64,000 nt of DNA from Synechococcus sp. WH 8101 (GCF_004209775.1 NZ_CP035914.1:2356001-2420000), one strand, 5' to 3'; numbered from the stretch's first letter, positions 36,426 to 46,164 are shown. Translations and numbers: made by a program. The notes: generated from the letters alone by a model not told the origin.

Positions 36426-37028
36426 TCAGGAGGGACCCTGATCGACAAGCAGAGGTGTGCGCGCCTTTTCAATCAAGCCCTGATCGGCCACAGCGCCGGT
36501 GCCCAGGTCGGTGGACTGCACATCGCGACGGGCCAGAACGATCGCCCCGATCATCGCCATCAGCAACAAAACAGACGCGAGCTCGAAGGGAAGCAGGTAA
36601 TCCGTGAAGAGATGCTCGCCGATCCGCTCGGTCGCCCCCTCACCGATCGCCGCCGGACCTGGCACAGCCCAGGGAGTGGTGACCACCACCCGCACCAATA
36701 GGGCGAACAAACCGGCACAGACGCCGGCGGAAAGCAGCCGCCGAATCGGCAGACCCTGAATCGGCGCCAGGTCTTCCCGTTTGTTGACGAGCATGATCGC
36801 GAACAGGATCAGCACGTTCACCGCCCCCACATAGACCAACACCTGGGCCGCAGCCACAAAGCTGGCATTGAGGAGGAGATAGAGACCGGCAACCGCCAGA
36901 AACACGCCACCCAACAGGAAGGCGGAATACACAATGTTGCTCAGGAGCACGACGCCGAGAGCGCCGATCACTACCACTGCAGCAAGCGCAACAAAACAGA
37001 TGAGCTGGGTGGACGCTGCGATCGTCAT
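36426..37028 (-). CDS. ndhG: NDH-1 subunit 6
   Basis: A 200-residue NuoJ/NdhG subunit with five membrane helices: LGVVLLSNIVYSAFLLGGVF, AGLYLLLNASFVAAAQVLVYVGAVNVLILFAIMLVN. The start ATG (37028) overlaps by ATGA the stop (37025) of the displaced ndhI tail, not the stop of the in-frame ndhI ORF. Confidence 0.96.
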   Translation of the reverse strand: MTIAASTQLICFVALAAVVVIGALGVVLLSNIVYSAFLLGGVFLAVAGLYLLLNASFVAAAQVLVYVGAVNVLILFAIMLVNKREDLAPIQGLPIRRLLSAGVCAGLFALLVRVVVTTPWAVPGPAAIGEGATERIGEHLFTDYLLPFELASVLLLMAMIGAIVLARRDVQSTDLGTGAVADQGLIEKARTPLLVDQGPS

Positions 37029-37177
37029 TCCGCGCTCTCCTCCTTGGCAGGGGCCGTTGCAGAGGATTCTCCACCATCCGCCGCATCGGCACCATCCGAA
37101 GGGGCAAGGTTGGCCAGAACCTGCTCCGGCAGCTGACCTGCCCTGGGCTGATCCGCTGGCACGTCGTGGGGATCAGC
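37025..37177 (-). pseudogene. ndhI: Displaced C-terminal tail of NdhI (frameshifted, 50 residues)
   Basis: In the frame offset by one base from ndhI, the minus strand reads [15 protein letters not shown], then LPEQVLANLAPSDG and an Ala/Glu/Ser-rich end, stopping at 37025. This is the kind of tail that follows LPAG in full-length NdhI of related cyanobacteria (about 215-220 residues in total). Joined to the 168 in-frame residues it would give 218. The stop overlaps the ndhG ATG by four bases, a normal operon junction. The tail has no start codon or Shine-Dalgarno of its own. Confidence 0.8.
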
Positions 37178-37187
37178 CCAGGGCAGG
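37137..37187. repeat. Perfect 18-bp inverted repeat at the ndhI frameshift
   Basis: CCTGCCCTGGGCTGATCC at 37137-37154 is the exact reverse complement of 37170-37187, with a 15-base spacer. Position 37175, where the in-frame ndhI ORF hits its premature TGA, lies inside the right arm. As RNA it would form a very stable hairpin within the coding region. Confidence 0.95.
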
Positions 37188-37679
37188 CAGATAGCCGAGT
37201 TCGCGCAGCGGCTGCACGGAAGGGTCGGTGGTGACGCTGGTCGGCAGGCGGCCGAGGGCGACATTGTCGTAATTGAGGCTATGGCGATCAAAGGACGCCA
37301 GCTCATATTCCTCCGTCATCGAGAGGCAGTTGGTGGGGCAATACTCCACACAATTGCCACAGAAAATGCAGACCCCGAAATCAATGGAATAATTGCGCAG
37401 CTCTTTTTTCTTCGTCTCCTTGTTCATCACCCAGTCGACGACGGGCAGGTTGATCGGGCAGACCCGCACGCACACCTCACAGGCAATGCACTTGTCGAAC
37501 TCGTAGTGAATCCGGCCGCGATAGCGCTCTGATGGAATCAGCTTCTCGTAGGGATACTGAACCGTGACCGGCCGACGCTTCATGTGGTCGAAGGTGACCG
37601 CCAATCCCTGGGTGAGATTGCGGGCTGCATCCACGGCATCCCTGGTGTAGTCACCTACCTGCTTGAGAAATCCGAACAT
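37173..37679 (-). CDS. ndhI: NDH-1 subunit I, prematurely ended by an apparent frameshift
   Basis: The in-frame ORF has 168 residues: an amphipathic N-terminus ([20 protein letters not shown]), and two 4Fe-4S motifs, [12 protein letters not shown] and [12 protein letters not shown], which carry electrons in the peripheral arm. It ends [11 protein letters not shown] and TGA at 37173, about 50 residues short of relatives. The missing tail is open in the next frame (37025-37177). Both cluster-binding motifs are intact, so the short protein could still work. Explanations: a real indel, a sequencing error in the GC-rich hairpin, or ribosomal frameshifting. Confidence 0.9.
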   Translation of the reverse strand: MFGFLKQVGDYTRDAVDAARNLTQGLAVTFDHMKRRPVTVQYPYEKLIPSERYRGRIHYEFDKCIACEVCVRVCPINLPVVDWVMNKETKKKELRNYSIDFGVCIFCGNCVEYCPTNCLSMTEEYELASFDRHSLNYDNVALGRLPTSVTTDPSVQPLRELGYLPALG

Positions 37680-37771
37680 GGCCTGGCAGCGGTCAGATGG
37701 TCAGTGAAACGTCATGATGCCGCTCGCAGCGGCGCGTTGTCGGTGCGAAGCCAGGCCTCGTCCCGACAGGG

Positions 37772-38932
37772 TCAGCCTCCGAAGGCAACGGGGAAGGCGA
37801 GCTTGAGGGCGGCGGTGACCAGCAGATTCACCAGTGAGAGGGGAAGCAGGAACTTCCAGCCCAGGTCGAGAAGCTGGTCAATGCGCACCCGTGGCGTGGT
37901 CCAGCGCAACAGGATGGCGAGGAACACGAGCAGGTAGGCCTTCAGCACCGTCATCACGATGCCCACGGTGCCGGTGATCACCTGCACCACAGGGGCATCG
38001 ACGGATTGACCCAACCATCCGGCGAGCCACTCGACGGGAATCGGGAAGCCCCAGCCCCCGAGGTAGAGCACCGAGACCAGAAGCGCCGACAGCACCAGAT
38101 TGATGTAACTGCCCAGGTAGAAGAGGGCGAATTTCATACCGGCGTATTCGGTTTGATAACCGGCGACCAGTTCTTCCTCCGCCTCTGGGAGGTCGAAGGG
38201 AAGTCGTTCGCACTCGGCGAGGGCACAGATCCAGAAGATCAGGAAGCCAACCGGTTGCCGCCACACGTTCCAACTGAGCAACCCGGCGCCGGTCTGCTGA
38301 TCGACGATGTCAATCGTGCTGAGTGAGTTGCTCATCATCACGATCGCCAGCACAGAGAGCGCGAGGGGAATCTCGTAACTGATCGATTGGGCAGCGGCGC
38401 GCAGACCGCCCAGGAGCGAGTATTTGTTGTTGGAGGCGTAGCCACTCATCAGCAGGCCGATGGGTTGCACGCTGCTTAGGGAGATCCAGAGAAAAATCCC
38501 CACACCCACGTTGCTGATCAGCAGGTTCTGGCCAAAGGGAACAATCAGCCAGGACAGGATCACCGGCACCACCACCAGCACGGGGCCGAGGGTGAAAAGC
38601 AGGCCGTCGGCGCGGGCCGGAATCACGTCTTCTTTCACCAGCAGCTTCAGGCCATCGGCCAGGGGCTGCAGGACACCGAGGGCACCGGCATATTCGGGAC
38701 CGATGCGCTGCTGCACAGCCGCGGAGATCTTGCGCTCCAGCCAGACGGTGACCAACACGCCCACGACCGCAGCCACCAGCACCAGCAGCATGGGCAGCGG
38801 CAACCAGAGCAGATGGGCCGCCTGGGGGGACAGCCCGAATCCCTGCAACGCCTCGCTGAAGCTGAGTTCCAGATCCAGACCTGGACTCACCAGGGCCGGC
38901 GCGGCAGTGGCAAAGGGAGTCACCATAATCAC
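37772..38932 (-). CDS. ndhA: NDH-1 subunit 1
   Basis: A 386-residue NuoH/NdhA subunit that forms the quinone-binding site at the junction of the two arms. Landmarks: [67 protein letters not shown] and [14 protein letters not shown]. It is 18 bases downstream of gltA. The 92-base gap to ndhI contains only a weak GCCGCT/AGCGGC hairpin (37719-37733). Confidence 0.96.
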   Translation of the reverse strand: MIMVTPFATAAPALVSPGLDLELSFSEALQGFGLSPQAAHLLWLPLPMLLVLVAAVVGVLVTVWLERKISAAVQQRIGPEYAGALGVLQPLADGLKLLVKEDVIPARADGLLFTLGPVLVVVPVILSWLIVPFGQNLLISNVGVGIFLWISLSSVQPIGLLMSGYASNNKYSLLGGLRAAAQSISYEIPLALSVLAIVMMSNSLSTIDIVDQQTGAGLLSWNVWRQPVGFLIFWICALAECERLPFDLPEAEEELVAGYQTEYAGMKFALFYLGSYINLVLSALLVSVLYLGGWGFPIPVEWLAGWLGQSVDAPVVQVITGTVGIVMTVLKAYLLVFLAILLRWTTPRVRIDQLLDLGWKFLLPLSLVNLLVTAALKLAFPVAFGG

Positions 38933-38950
38933 GGGTGAGTTGCCAGCAAC

Positions 38951-40159
38951 TTAGGCGCCCGCAGCCGGAACGCGGCTCTCGCGCGCAACCCAGCTGCGCA
39001 GAGGGCGTCCGGTGTAGATCTGCGATGGACGAAAAATGCGATTGGCACCGAGCTGTTCCCGCCAGTGCGCCAACCAGCCGGCGACCCGGGCGATGGCGAA
39101 CACCGGTGTGAACAGATCCCTGGGGATCCCAAGCTTGCGATACACCAGGCCGGAGTAGAAATCGACGTTGGGATAAATACCCTTTGGACCGAGGCGGCTG
39201 TCGGCGGCCTCCTCCAGGGCTCGGGCGACGTCATAGAGATCATCGTGACCGAAACGGGCGAACATCTCCTCCGCCAGCGACTGCAGGATCACGGCACGGG
39301 GATCCTTGACGCGATATTCCCGGTGACCGAAGCCCATCACCTTGCGCTTGCTGGCGATTGCCTCATCGAGATAGGCGGCGGCATTGGCGGGTGAGCCGAT
39401 CTCTTCGAGCATGGCAAGCACATCCTCATTGGCGCCCCCATGCAACGGGCCGGCCAGCGTGCCGACGGCCGAGGCCACCACGGCATAGGGGTCGGTAAGG
39501 GTGCTCGCGGTGACACGGGCGCTGAAGGTGCTCGCATTCAGGCTGTGCTCGGCGTGCAGCATCAGGCAGCGATCGAAGATGCGGGCCGCGAGCGGATCCG
39601 GTTCCCGCTCGGTGAGCATGTAAAGGAAATTGGCCGAGTAGGCCAGGTCGTCCCGCGGCTGAATCGGATCCTGCCCCTTCCGGATCAGCTGGAACGCAGC
39701 CACCATCGTGGGGATCTTGGCGATCAACCGCACCACGGCGTCGTAGATGTATTGGGGATCATCGATCGCCCTGCGGGAATAGAAGAGCCCCAGGGATGCC
39801 GCACTCGACTGCAGCGCATCCATCGGATGACCGCTGGCAGGAAAACACTTCATCATGTCGCGCACCCGGAAACTGACGCGCCGGTGCATCTGCACTTCCT
39901 CTTCGAAGTCCCGCAGTTGCTGCGGCGAAGGAAGCTCGCCCCAGATCAGGAGATAGGTGGTTTCCAGGAAGGTGCTGTGAACCGCCAGATCCTCCAGGGG
40001 ATAACCGCGGTAAGAAAGACGCCCGAGCTGGCCATCGATGTCGCAGATCGCCGACTGGGTGGCAGGCACGCCTTCCAGGCCGGGCCTGAACACAATCCCG
40101 GTTTTCTCATGGCGAATCTCCTCGTTCTGTGCCACCCCCACTCCGCTGCTGCAGGGCAA
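38951..40159 (-). CDS. gltA: Citrate synthase
   Basis: A 402-residue citrate synthase. Landmarks: FRPGLEGVPATQSAICDIDG, SYRGYPLEDLA, the active-site histidines in HAEHSLNASTFSARV and GFGHREYRVKDPRA, PLHGGANEDV, and Asp in NVDFYSGLVYRKLGIP. It makes citrate from oxaloacetate and acetyl-CoA for 2-oxoglutarate and nitrogen assimilation. Its place before ndhAIGE is a conserved cyanobacterial arrangement. The longest start is TTG 40159; GTG 40135 is equally plausible. Confidence 0.95.
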   Translation of the reverse strand: MPCSSGVGVAQNEEIRHEKTGIVFRPGLEGVPATQSAICDIDGQLGRLSYRGYPLEDLAVHSTFLETTYLLIWGELPSPQQLRDFEEEVQMHRRVSFRVRDMMKCFPASGHPMDALQSSAASLGLFYSRRAIDDPQYIYDAVVRLIAKIPTMVAAFQLIRKGQDPIQPRDDLAYSANFLYMLTEREPDPLAARIFDRCLMLHAEHSLNASTFSARVTASTLTDPYAVVASAVGTLAGPLHGGANEDVLAMLEEIGSPANAAAYLDEAIASKRKVMGFGHREYRVKDPRAVILQSLAEEMFARFGHDDLYDVARALEEAADSRLGPKGIYPNVDFYSGLVYRKLGIPRDLFTPVFAIARVAGWLAHWREQLGANRIFRPSQIYTGRPLRSWVARESRVPAAGA

Positions 40160-40160
40160 C

Positions 40161-40661
40161 CTAAACCGGGCCTGGCAGGAGAAACCGTGGCCTCAGCAAC
40201 GCTTCGAGGCGCGCTGTCCCGAAGCTGTGGACGCCTGGCCTCGACCAATGCAGATGACAGAGGCCGGCTTTCCGCATCCGCAGACTGCCGGCGGGCGCAC
40301 CGACCAAGGCCGCTGCCAGGTCGCTGAGATCCGGCTCGTGCCCCACCAAAAGGCAGCGACCGCCAAGCTCGGTCACCAGGGCGCGATGGTCGCCGCCGGG
40401 TTGGAGGCGTGGCTCGAGTTCCAGCTGGGGCGCCATGTCGGCCTGCACCGCCAGCTCGGCCGTCTGCAGGGCCCGGCGATAGGGGCTGGTGAGCAGGCGG
40501 TCCGCCTGAAAGCCCAGGCTGCGCAACCGCCGCATCACGGCCAAGGCGCGTTGCTGACCCACCCGGGTCAGGGCCCGCTCCGGATCATCCGCCCCTTGAA
40601 CGCGCTCCGCGGCGATGCCATGACGCAGCAAATAAAGATCAACCGAGGCTGAGGTGGGCAC
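40161..40661 (-). CDS. sixA: SixA-like phosphohistidine phosphatase
   Basis: A 166-residue histidine phosphatase: LYLLRHGIAAE (nucleophile H14), LTSPYRRALQTAEL and CLLVGHEPDLSDLAAALVG. The pattern and short length match SixA, which removes phosphate from phosphohistidine in signalling proteins. The start is a GTG (40661) within the end of the upstream DUF3352 gene (23-base overlap); the stop is one base before the gltA start. Its target is not known. Confidence 0.83.
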   Translation of the reverse strand: MPTSASVDLYLLRHGIAAERVQGADDPERALTRVGQQRALAVMRRLRSLGFQADRLLTSPYRRALQTAELAVQADMAPQLELEPRLQPGGDHRALVTELGGRCLLVGHEPDLSDLAAALVGAPAGSLRMRKAGLCHLHWSRPGVHSFGTARLEALLRPRFLLPGPV

Positions 40662-42306
40662 GCAATCGCAGGGTGTCGCTGGCTGAAGCCTGGTCCGATC
40701 CCGGCGGACTGTCAGCAGCCACAGGCTCACCCGGCACAACAGCCATGGCCATCCCCTGCACCGTGGGCAGCAAGGAGCGACCGGCAACGACCTGGAGCAA
40801 CGTCCAGGGACGCCACCGCTGCAACTGGTCCCGGGCCAGCTGATCGTCCAAAGCCAGTTGCTGCAGCGCACCAACGCCTCCCGCCCAGGCCTCGGCCGCC
40901 AGGGCATCGAGTTGTTCGAGGCGGGGGCGCAACGCCTTGGTCTCACGACGCTGCCCGAGAGCCTGCAGCGAGAGTCCCCACCAGGCAGCGCCATCGCTCG
41001 CTTCACGGGCCACGGCCAATTCGGTGGCGAGCGACTCCTTGCCATGGCTGCGCTGGCGCTGCAGTCGCGTCCAGACGCTGAGCGGCCCCTGGTCCCCTTC
41101 CAGCGTGGAGCGCACTAGATCGCTCTCCTGCAACGCCGCATCCACCACCCCGGCCTCCGGCTCAGCCGAGTCGGTGCCCAGCAGCCAGCCGTCAGCAAGC
41201 CGCTCCCAGAGCAAGGGGCCGGCATCGAGCGTTGCCACCGCCCGCAGGGCAGGAGAGCCGGCCTGATCCAGCTGACCCCTGAGCAGGGGGCCGAGCCACT
41301 GCACCAGGGGGTCGTTGGCTGTGGTCATCAGGTTCGCCGGTGCTTCCAGCACCGCCAGGGCCTCAGCCGGGCCACCGGCAGCCTGGATCAGAGCGTGGCC
41401 ATCGGCATTCGCGCGCACAGAGCGCACCACAGGCGCTCGGAAACGGAGCAGGCCATCCAGTTGCAGGTCGGCTCCTTCAGGCTTCAGGGCCGCCACCATG
41501 CCGTTGAGATCACCGCGCTGGCTCACGGCCGCCGGCAGGCCGAGCCATTGCTCGAGCGCCTGCGGGCTGGCGGTGAGCAGCGCCACACCCCGACCGAGCT
41601 CCTGCACCTGAGCCTGCAGTTGCGGATCACCCAGCTGATGCACGGCATCCAGCTGGGAACTGTCCAGGGCCTGCTCCAGAGCACCCCGGCCCGAGGCGAG
41701 CAGCAGCAGGTCGTCATCGATCAGCGCCGTCGCGATCGGCTGAGGATCACGACCGAGTAGCGCCCCCCGCCCACTGATCACGCCAATGCCGCGGTAGCGG
41801 CTGATTTGCAGGTCGGTGCCAGCGAGACTGCGGGTCTGCCAGAAGCGTTGCAGGAAGCGGCGGGCGCCATCCTGATCACGGCTGGCCAAGGCCAACACCC
41901 AGCCGGTCGCTCGATCCGATCCCCGTGGTTCCAGCAGAGCCACGCTCACCTGGGGCCCGAGCCAATCGGCCAGCTCCGCCTCGAAATCAAGCCCGGCAAG
42001 CGCGAAGACCCCTTGACGCAGCTGGGTCATCCCCTCCCGCACCGCACGTCGCTGACCGATGGGCGCCACGGCTTCGGCATAGGCGGGCAGACGGGCGGGA
42101 TCCACCAGCCAATGCAGGCTGAGGGCCGCATCCCTGGGCACAAAACGGGCCGCCCGCGGCAAGGCGAGGGGGCGATCGACGAGGCGGATCGGACTTTGCC
42201 GGGCCATCGCCCAGCCGATGCCAAGGGCAGATCCGAGCAGAACGAAGGCCGCCAGGGCAACGGCGAGCAGAAATGGGCGGGCCTTCATGGGCCGGCGAGC
42301 GGTCAC
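40639..42306 (-). CDS. DUF3352 family membrane-anchored protein
   Basis: A 555-residue protein with an N-terminal membrane anchor or signal (FLLAVALAAFVLLGSALGIGWAM) and a large extracytoplasmic domain. It includes FVPRDAALSLHWLVDPARLP, MTQLRQGVFALAGLDFEAELADWLGPQVSVAL and later repeats of the same type, as in cyanobacterial DUF3352 proteins of unknown function. Start GTG 42306 or ATG 42288. It is the first gene of the DUF3352-sixA-gltA-ndh run. Confidence 0.82.
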   Translation of the reverse strand: MTARRPMKARPFLLAVALAAFVLLGSALGIGWAMARQSPIRLVDRPLALPRAARFVPRDAALSLHWLVDPARLPAYAEAVAPIGQRRAVREGMTQLRQGVFALAGLDFEAELADWLGPQVSVALLEPRGSDRATGWVLALASRDQDGARRFLQRFWQTRSLAGTDLQISRYRGIGVISGRGALLGRDPQPIATALIDDDLLLLASGRGALEQALDSSQLDAVHQLGDPQLQAQVQELGRGVALLTASPQALEQWLGLPAAVSQRGDLNGMVAALKPEGADLQLDGLLRFRAPVVRSVRANADGHALIQAAGGPAEALAVLEAPANLMTTANDPLVQWLGPLLRGQLDQAGSPALRAVATLDAGPLLWERLADGWLLGTDSAEPEAGVVDAALQESDLVRSTLEGDQGPLSVWTRLQRQRSHGKESLATELAVAREASDGAAWWGLSLQALGQRRETKALRPRLEQLDALAAEAWAGGVGALQQLALDDQLARDQLQRWRPWTLLQVVAGRSLLPTVQGMAMAVVPGEPVAADSPPGSDQASASDTLRLRAHLSLG

Positions 42307-42362
42307 GTGCCGTCATCTTTGTCCATCCGCCGACCCTTGCCAGGAGCAACCAGACTTCAGCC

Positions 42363-42725
42363 ATGACCGATCTCACACCTGACGCACGCCCAAAACCGCT
42401 CTCTGCCAGGGATCTCAGCCTCTGGCTGCAGAGTGAGCAACCGCTGCGATTGGTGGATGTGCGCGAGCAGCAGGAACTGGCGCTCGCCCCCTTCCCCCAC
42501 CCCGTGATCCACTTGCCCCTGAGCGAGTCGGAACGCTGGCTGCCCGCCTTGCCAGGTTTGCTAGGCGAGGACGCTGACCTCGTGGTGCTCTGTCATGCAG
42601 GGGTGCGCAGCTGGCAGTTCGGCTGTTGGCTGCTGGCCAGGGATCCACAGCGCACCGTCTGGAATCTCGAGGGCGGGATCGATGCCTGGAGTGTGGACGT
42701 GGATCCAAACGTCCCCCGCTACTGA
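42363..42725 (+). CDS. Rhodanese-like domain protein
   Basis: A 120-residue single rhodanese domain: LVDVREQQELALAPFP, HLPLSE, the active-site loop VLCHAGVRSWQ with its Cys, and WNLEGGIDAWS. Such proteins carry sulfane sulfur; the acceptor is unknown. ATG 42363 is chosen; the longer frame is not supported. hrcA follows 38 bases later on the same strand. Confidence 0.9.
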   Translation: MTDLTPDARPKPLSARDLSLWLQSEQPLRLVDVREQQELALAPFPHPVIHLPLSESERWLPALPGLLGEDADLVVLCHAGVRSWQFGCWLLARDPQRTVWNLEGGIDAWSVDVDPNVPRY

Positions 42726-42763
42726 CACGCCGCCCGTACCATCGCCCTGACGCTCGGGCTGCC

Positions 42764-43762
42764 GTGGACACCCTCCCCAACCGACAACAGGAGGTCCTGC
42801 GGGCCACGGTGCATCACTACGTGGACACGATCGAACCGGTGGGCAGCCGCACCCTGGTGCAGCGCTTCGGCCTCAAAGCCAGCTCCGCCACGGTGCGTTC
42901 GGCGATGGGGGCCCTGGAACAGCGGGGGCTGTTGACCCAACCCCATACCTCCGCCGGCCGGGTTCCCAGCGCCCGGGGCTATCGCCACTACGTGGATTGC
43001 CTGCTGCCGAAACCCGGTGCCGCCGCCCAGCACCTGGAACACGAACTCACCCAGCTCAGCCTGCGTTGGGCGGCGCTCGATGATCTGCTGCAGCAGATGG
43101 CCAGGCGACTCACCGACTTCACCGGTCTGATGAGCCTGATCACCCGACCCCATCGCAGCACGCCGAGCCTGCAGGCGGTGCGACTGGTGTGCAGCGGCGA
43201 TCGCTTGCTGGTGATGCTTGTGGAGAGCAGCAACCAGGCCAGCCACCTGAATCTGCGCCTCCCCCATGGCTCAGGGCACCAGCTGGAGGCCATGGAAACC
43301 TGGACCCGCCGCCAGCTCGACAGCAGCACGGATGGAAGTCTGGACTGGAACAGCCTGCCCCTGCAGCTCCAGCCCTTCGGGCGGGTGCTCGAGGATGCCA
43401 TCAGCAGCCACCAACAGCTGAAACAAGCGGAAGAGACGTCCGCTCTCGTCCATGGGGTCTCCCGTCTGATCGCCCAGCCGGAATGTATCGACAGCAGCCT
43501 GGTGCGGCCCCTGCTCGAATTGGTGGACCAACGACCGGGCGCCCTGGTGCCGGCGGACCATCCGCCCGAACGGGGGGTGTGGATCGGCGAAGAGCATCCG
43601 GAACAAGCCCTGCAGCAGTTCTCAGTGGTTCAGGCGCCCTACCGCAGCGGCAGTGAGGGCATCGGCCATGTGGCCCTGATCGGACCGATGCGCATGGCCT
43701 ACGCCACGGGTCTGGCCGCGGCTCGCTCCGTGGCTCGAGCCCTGGAGCGCCTGCTGTCCTGA
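42764..43762 (+). CDS. hrcA: Heat-inducible transcription repressor HrcA
   Basis: A 332-residue HrcA: an N-terminal winged helix (LPNRQQEVLRATVHHYVDTIEPVGSRTL, SSATVRSAMGALEQRGLL, HTSAGRVPSARGYRHYVD) and a C-terminal GAF-like domain ending VALIGPMRMAYATGLAAARSVA. HrcA represses groE and related chaperone genes by binding CIRCE. No CIRCE element was seen in this window. The start is GTG 42764. Confidence 0.94.
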   Translation: MDTLPNRQQEVLRATVHHYVDTIEPVGSRTLVQRFGLKASSATVRSAMGALEQRGLLTQPHTSAGRVPSARGYRHYVDCLLPKPGAAAQHLEHELTQLSLRWAALDDLLQQMARRLTDFTGLMSLITRPHRSTPSLQAVRLVCSGDRLLVMLVESSNQASHLNLRLPHGSGHQLEAMETWTRRQLDSSTDGSLDWNSLPLQLQPFGRVLEDAISSHQQLKQAEETSALVHGVSRLIAQPECIDSSLVRPLLELVDQRPGALVPADHPPERGVWIGEEHPEQALQQFSVVQAPYRSGSEGIGHVALIGPMRMAYATGLAAARSVARALERLLS

Positions 43763-43769
43763 AGGCGCG

Positions 43770-45026
43770 TCAGCCGCCGAGGGCGTCCCCCAGCTTCTCG
43801 GCCACGGTGTTCACGTCCTTGTCGCCTCGCCCGGAACAATTGAGCACCACTTCGGTGCCCTCCGGCAGGGTGGGGCAGAGCTGGTCCAGCCAGGCGAAGG
43901 CATGGGCGGTTTCCAGGGCGGGAATGATGCCCTCACAGCGGCTCACCAGCTGCAGTGCATCGAGAGCCTGGGCATCGGTGACGGCGCCGTACTCGGCGCG
44001 TCCGATCTCGCGCAGATAGCTGTGCTCCGGCCCGACACCGGGGTAATCCAGACCCGCGCTGATCGAGTGGGCTTCCTGCACCTGACCGTCCTGATCCTGC
44101 AGCAGCAGACTCATCGCCCCGTGCAGCACCCCCACCCGGCCTTCCGTGATCGTGGCGGCGTGCCGGCCCGTGTCGACACCATCTCCGGCAGCTTCCACGC
44201 CGACCAAACGCACGTCGGTGTCGCCCACAAATGGGTGAAAGAGCCCCATGGCATTGGAGCCCCCGCCCACACAGGCCACCAGCACGTCGGGGTTGCGACC
44301 GAAGGCCTCATGGCACTGACGCTTGGTCTCCTCACCGATCACGGCATGGAAGTCGCGCACCAACATCGGATAGGGATGGGGACCCGCCACCGATCCGAGG
44401 ATGTAATGGGTGGTCTCCACGTTGGTGACCCAGTCGCGGATCGCTTCGCTGGTGGCGTCCTTGAGGGTGGCGGTGCCGGCGGTGACGGGCTGCACCGTGG
44501 CGCCCAGCAAGCGCATGCGGAACACATTCAGGGCCTGCCGGCGCATGTCTTCGGCGCCCATGTAGACGACGCACTCCAGGCCGAAGCGAGCGCAGACGGT
44601 GGCGGTGGCGACACCATGCTGGCCGGCACCGGTTTCAGCGATGATCCGCTTCTTGCCCATGCGCAAGGCGAGCAAGGCCTGGCCGAGGGCATTGTTGATC
44701 TTGTGGGCGCCGGTGTGGTTGAGGTCTTCGCGCTTCAGCCAGATGCGCGGGCCACCCTCGCTGCGGCGGTAATGCTCCGTGAGCCGTTCGGCTTCATACA
44801 GCGGGTTGGGGCGCCCCACATAGGTGCGCAGCAGGTGGTGGAAACGATCGGTGAACGCCGGATCCTTCCAGGCTTCCGCCGCGGCCTGCTCCAGTTCGGC
44901 CAGCGCCGGCATCAGGGTTTCTGGCACGTATTGCCCGCCGAAGCGACCGAAGCGGCCCAGGGGGCTCGGCCTGGAGCTCACGGCCAGATCCGCGTCGGTG
45001 GGCTTGGGAGGCAGGGTGCTGGTCAC
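43770..45026 (-). CDS. trpB: Tryptophan synthase beta subunit
   Basis: A 418-residue Trp[21 protein letters not shown], the PLP lysine in [48 protein letters not shown], and the phosphate loop [11 protein letters not shown]. It makes tryptophan from indole and serine with TrpA, which is not in the window. The start is GTG. It converges on hrcA with seven bases between the stops. Confidence 0.97.
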   Translation of the reverse strand: MTSTLPPKPTDADLAVSSRPSPLGRFGRFGGQYVPETLMPALAELEQAAAEAWKDPAFTDRFHHLLRTYVGRPNPLYEAERLTEHYRRSEGGPRIWLKREDLNHTGAHKINNALGQALLALRMGKKRIIAETGAGQHGVATATVCARFGLECVVYMGAEDMRRQALNVFRMRLLGATVQPVTAGTATLKDATSEAIRDWVTNVETTHYILGSVAGPHPYPMLVRDFHAVIGEETKRQCHEAFGRNPDVLVACVGGGSNAMGLFHPFVGDTDVRLVGVEAAGDGVDTGRHAATITEGRVGVLHGAMSLLLQDQDGQVQEAHSISAGLDYPGVGPEHSYLREIGRAEYGAVTDAQALDALQLVSRCEGIIPALETAHAFAWLDQLCPTLPEGTEVVLNCSGRGDKDVNTVAEKLGDALGG

Positions 45027-45159
45027 GGAGCAGCCGACCGCGGAACGATCGTTGAAGCGTGGGGTCAGCGTAAGCAGGCGATCAGGCGATGCCGTGAGTC
45101 ACGGGCGGTCTGGCGCCGATCCCGGAAACGGCAGGATGGGCAGGGTTGGGATCTCGAGG

Positions 45160-45486
45160 ATGCCGAAGGGAGGCTGGCAGGAATTCAGCAGCGCCGACAG
45201 CCTGGCGCGCGCCCCTAACCCGGCGAAGGCCTCCACGCCGAAAAGCCAGCAGATGGTGCGAGTGCAACCGACCCGGGGGGGCCGGGGCGGCAAAACCGTG
45301 ACCGTGATCCGGGGCCTCGAGCTCGATGCGGCCGGTTTCAAGACCCTTCTGAAAACGCTGAAAAGCCGCATCGGCAGTGGCGGCACGGCGAAAGACGGCA
45401 TCGTGGAACTTCAGGGCGATCAGGTGGAGTTGGTGCTGGAGCTTCTCAGCAAGGAGGGCTACCGGCCCAAGCGCGCCGGCGGCTGA
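45160..45486 (+). CDS. SUI1/YciH family translation initiation factor
   Basis: A 108-residue protein with an unstructured N-terminus and a SUI1 domain: VRVQPTRGGRGGKTVTVIRGLEL, LLKTLKSRIGSGGTAKDGIVELQGDQVELVLELLSKEGY. SUI1 (eIF1-like) proteins in bacteria influence initiation fidelity. ATG 45160 is used; a longer frame lies antisense to trpB and is not supported. cysC follows 45 bases later. Confidence 0.9.
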   Translation: MPKGGWQEFSSADSLARAPNPAKASTPKSQQMVRVQPTRGGRGGKTVTVIRGLELDAAGFKTLLKTLKSRIGSGGTAKDGIVELQGDQVELVLELLSKEGYRPKRAGG

Positions 45487-45531
45487 CGCCTCAAGCTGGG
45501 CAACAATGACGGGCCGCCATCGCCCCTCGCC

Positions 45532-46164
45532 ATGACCGCTGCTCGCGCCGAGACCCCCAAGGCCACCAACATCGTTTGGCATCACGCCTCGGTCGATCGG
45601 GCCGCCCGGGCTGAACAGCGCGGCCATCGCAGCGCCATCCTCTGGTTCACCGGCTTGAGCGGTGCCGGCAAGAGCACCCTGGCCAATGCGGTGAATCAGG
45701 CCCTGTTCGAGCGGGGGCTGGCCACTTATGTGCTCGATGGTGACAACATCCGACACGGTCTCTGCAAAGACCTGGGCTTCTCCGATGCAGACCGGGAGGA
45801 GAACATCCGTCGCATCGGCGAAGTGGCGAAGCTGTTCCTCGATGCCGGCGTGGTGGTGCTCACCGCCTTCGTGTCTCCCTTCCGCGCCGATCGCGACCGG
45901 GCCCGCCAGCTTGTGAGCGCCGGCGATTTCATCGAGATCCACTGCGCCGCCGACCTGGAAACCTGTGAGCAGCGCGACACCAAAGGGTTGTATGCCAAGG
46001 CCCGGGCTGGGGAGATCAAGGAATTCACCGGCATTTCCAGCCCCTATGAGGCACCGGAACAGCCCGAGCTGAAGGTCGACACCGGCAGCAGCGATCTAGA
46101 GGCCTGCGTGAATCAGGTGGTGCATCACCTGATTCAGCAGGGCATCATTCCGGCTCAGTCCTGA
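45532..46164 (+). CDS. cysC: Adenylylsulfate kinase
   Basis: A 210-residue APS kinase: P-loop [87 protein letters not shown]. It phosphorylates APS to PAPS for sulfation or sulfate assimilation. The last 20 bases overlap the convergent transporter gene. Confidence 0.96.
   Translation: MTAARAETPKATNIVWHHASVDRAARAEQRGHRSAILWFTGLSGAGKSTLANAVNQALFERGLATYVLDGDNIRHGLCKDLGFSDADREENIRRIGEVAKLFLDAGVVVLTAFVSPFRADRDRARQLVSAGDFIEIHCAADLETCEQRDTKGLYAKARAGEIKEFTGISSPYEAPEQPELKVDTGSSDLEACVNQVVHHLIQQGIIPAQS

Noticed and set aside
37173-37190. Programmed +1 frameshifting in ndhI of the prfB type
   Set aside because: The context CTG GGC TGA has no slippery re-pairing for the Gly tRNA and no clear internal Shine-Dalgarno at the right distance. 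An indel or sequencing error is simpler, though not excluded.
42764-43762. A CIRCE operator for HrcA in the window
   Set aside because: No TTAGCACTC-type inverted repeat was found; the chaperone genes it controls are not in this window.
43902-45218. A 438-codon frame antisense to trpB
   Set aside because: trpB has all active-site motifs on the opposite strand and the antisense translation has none.
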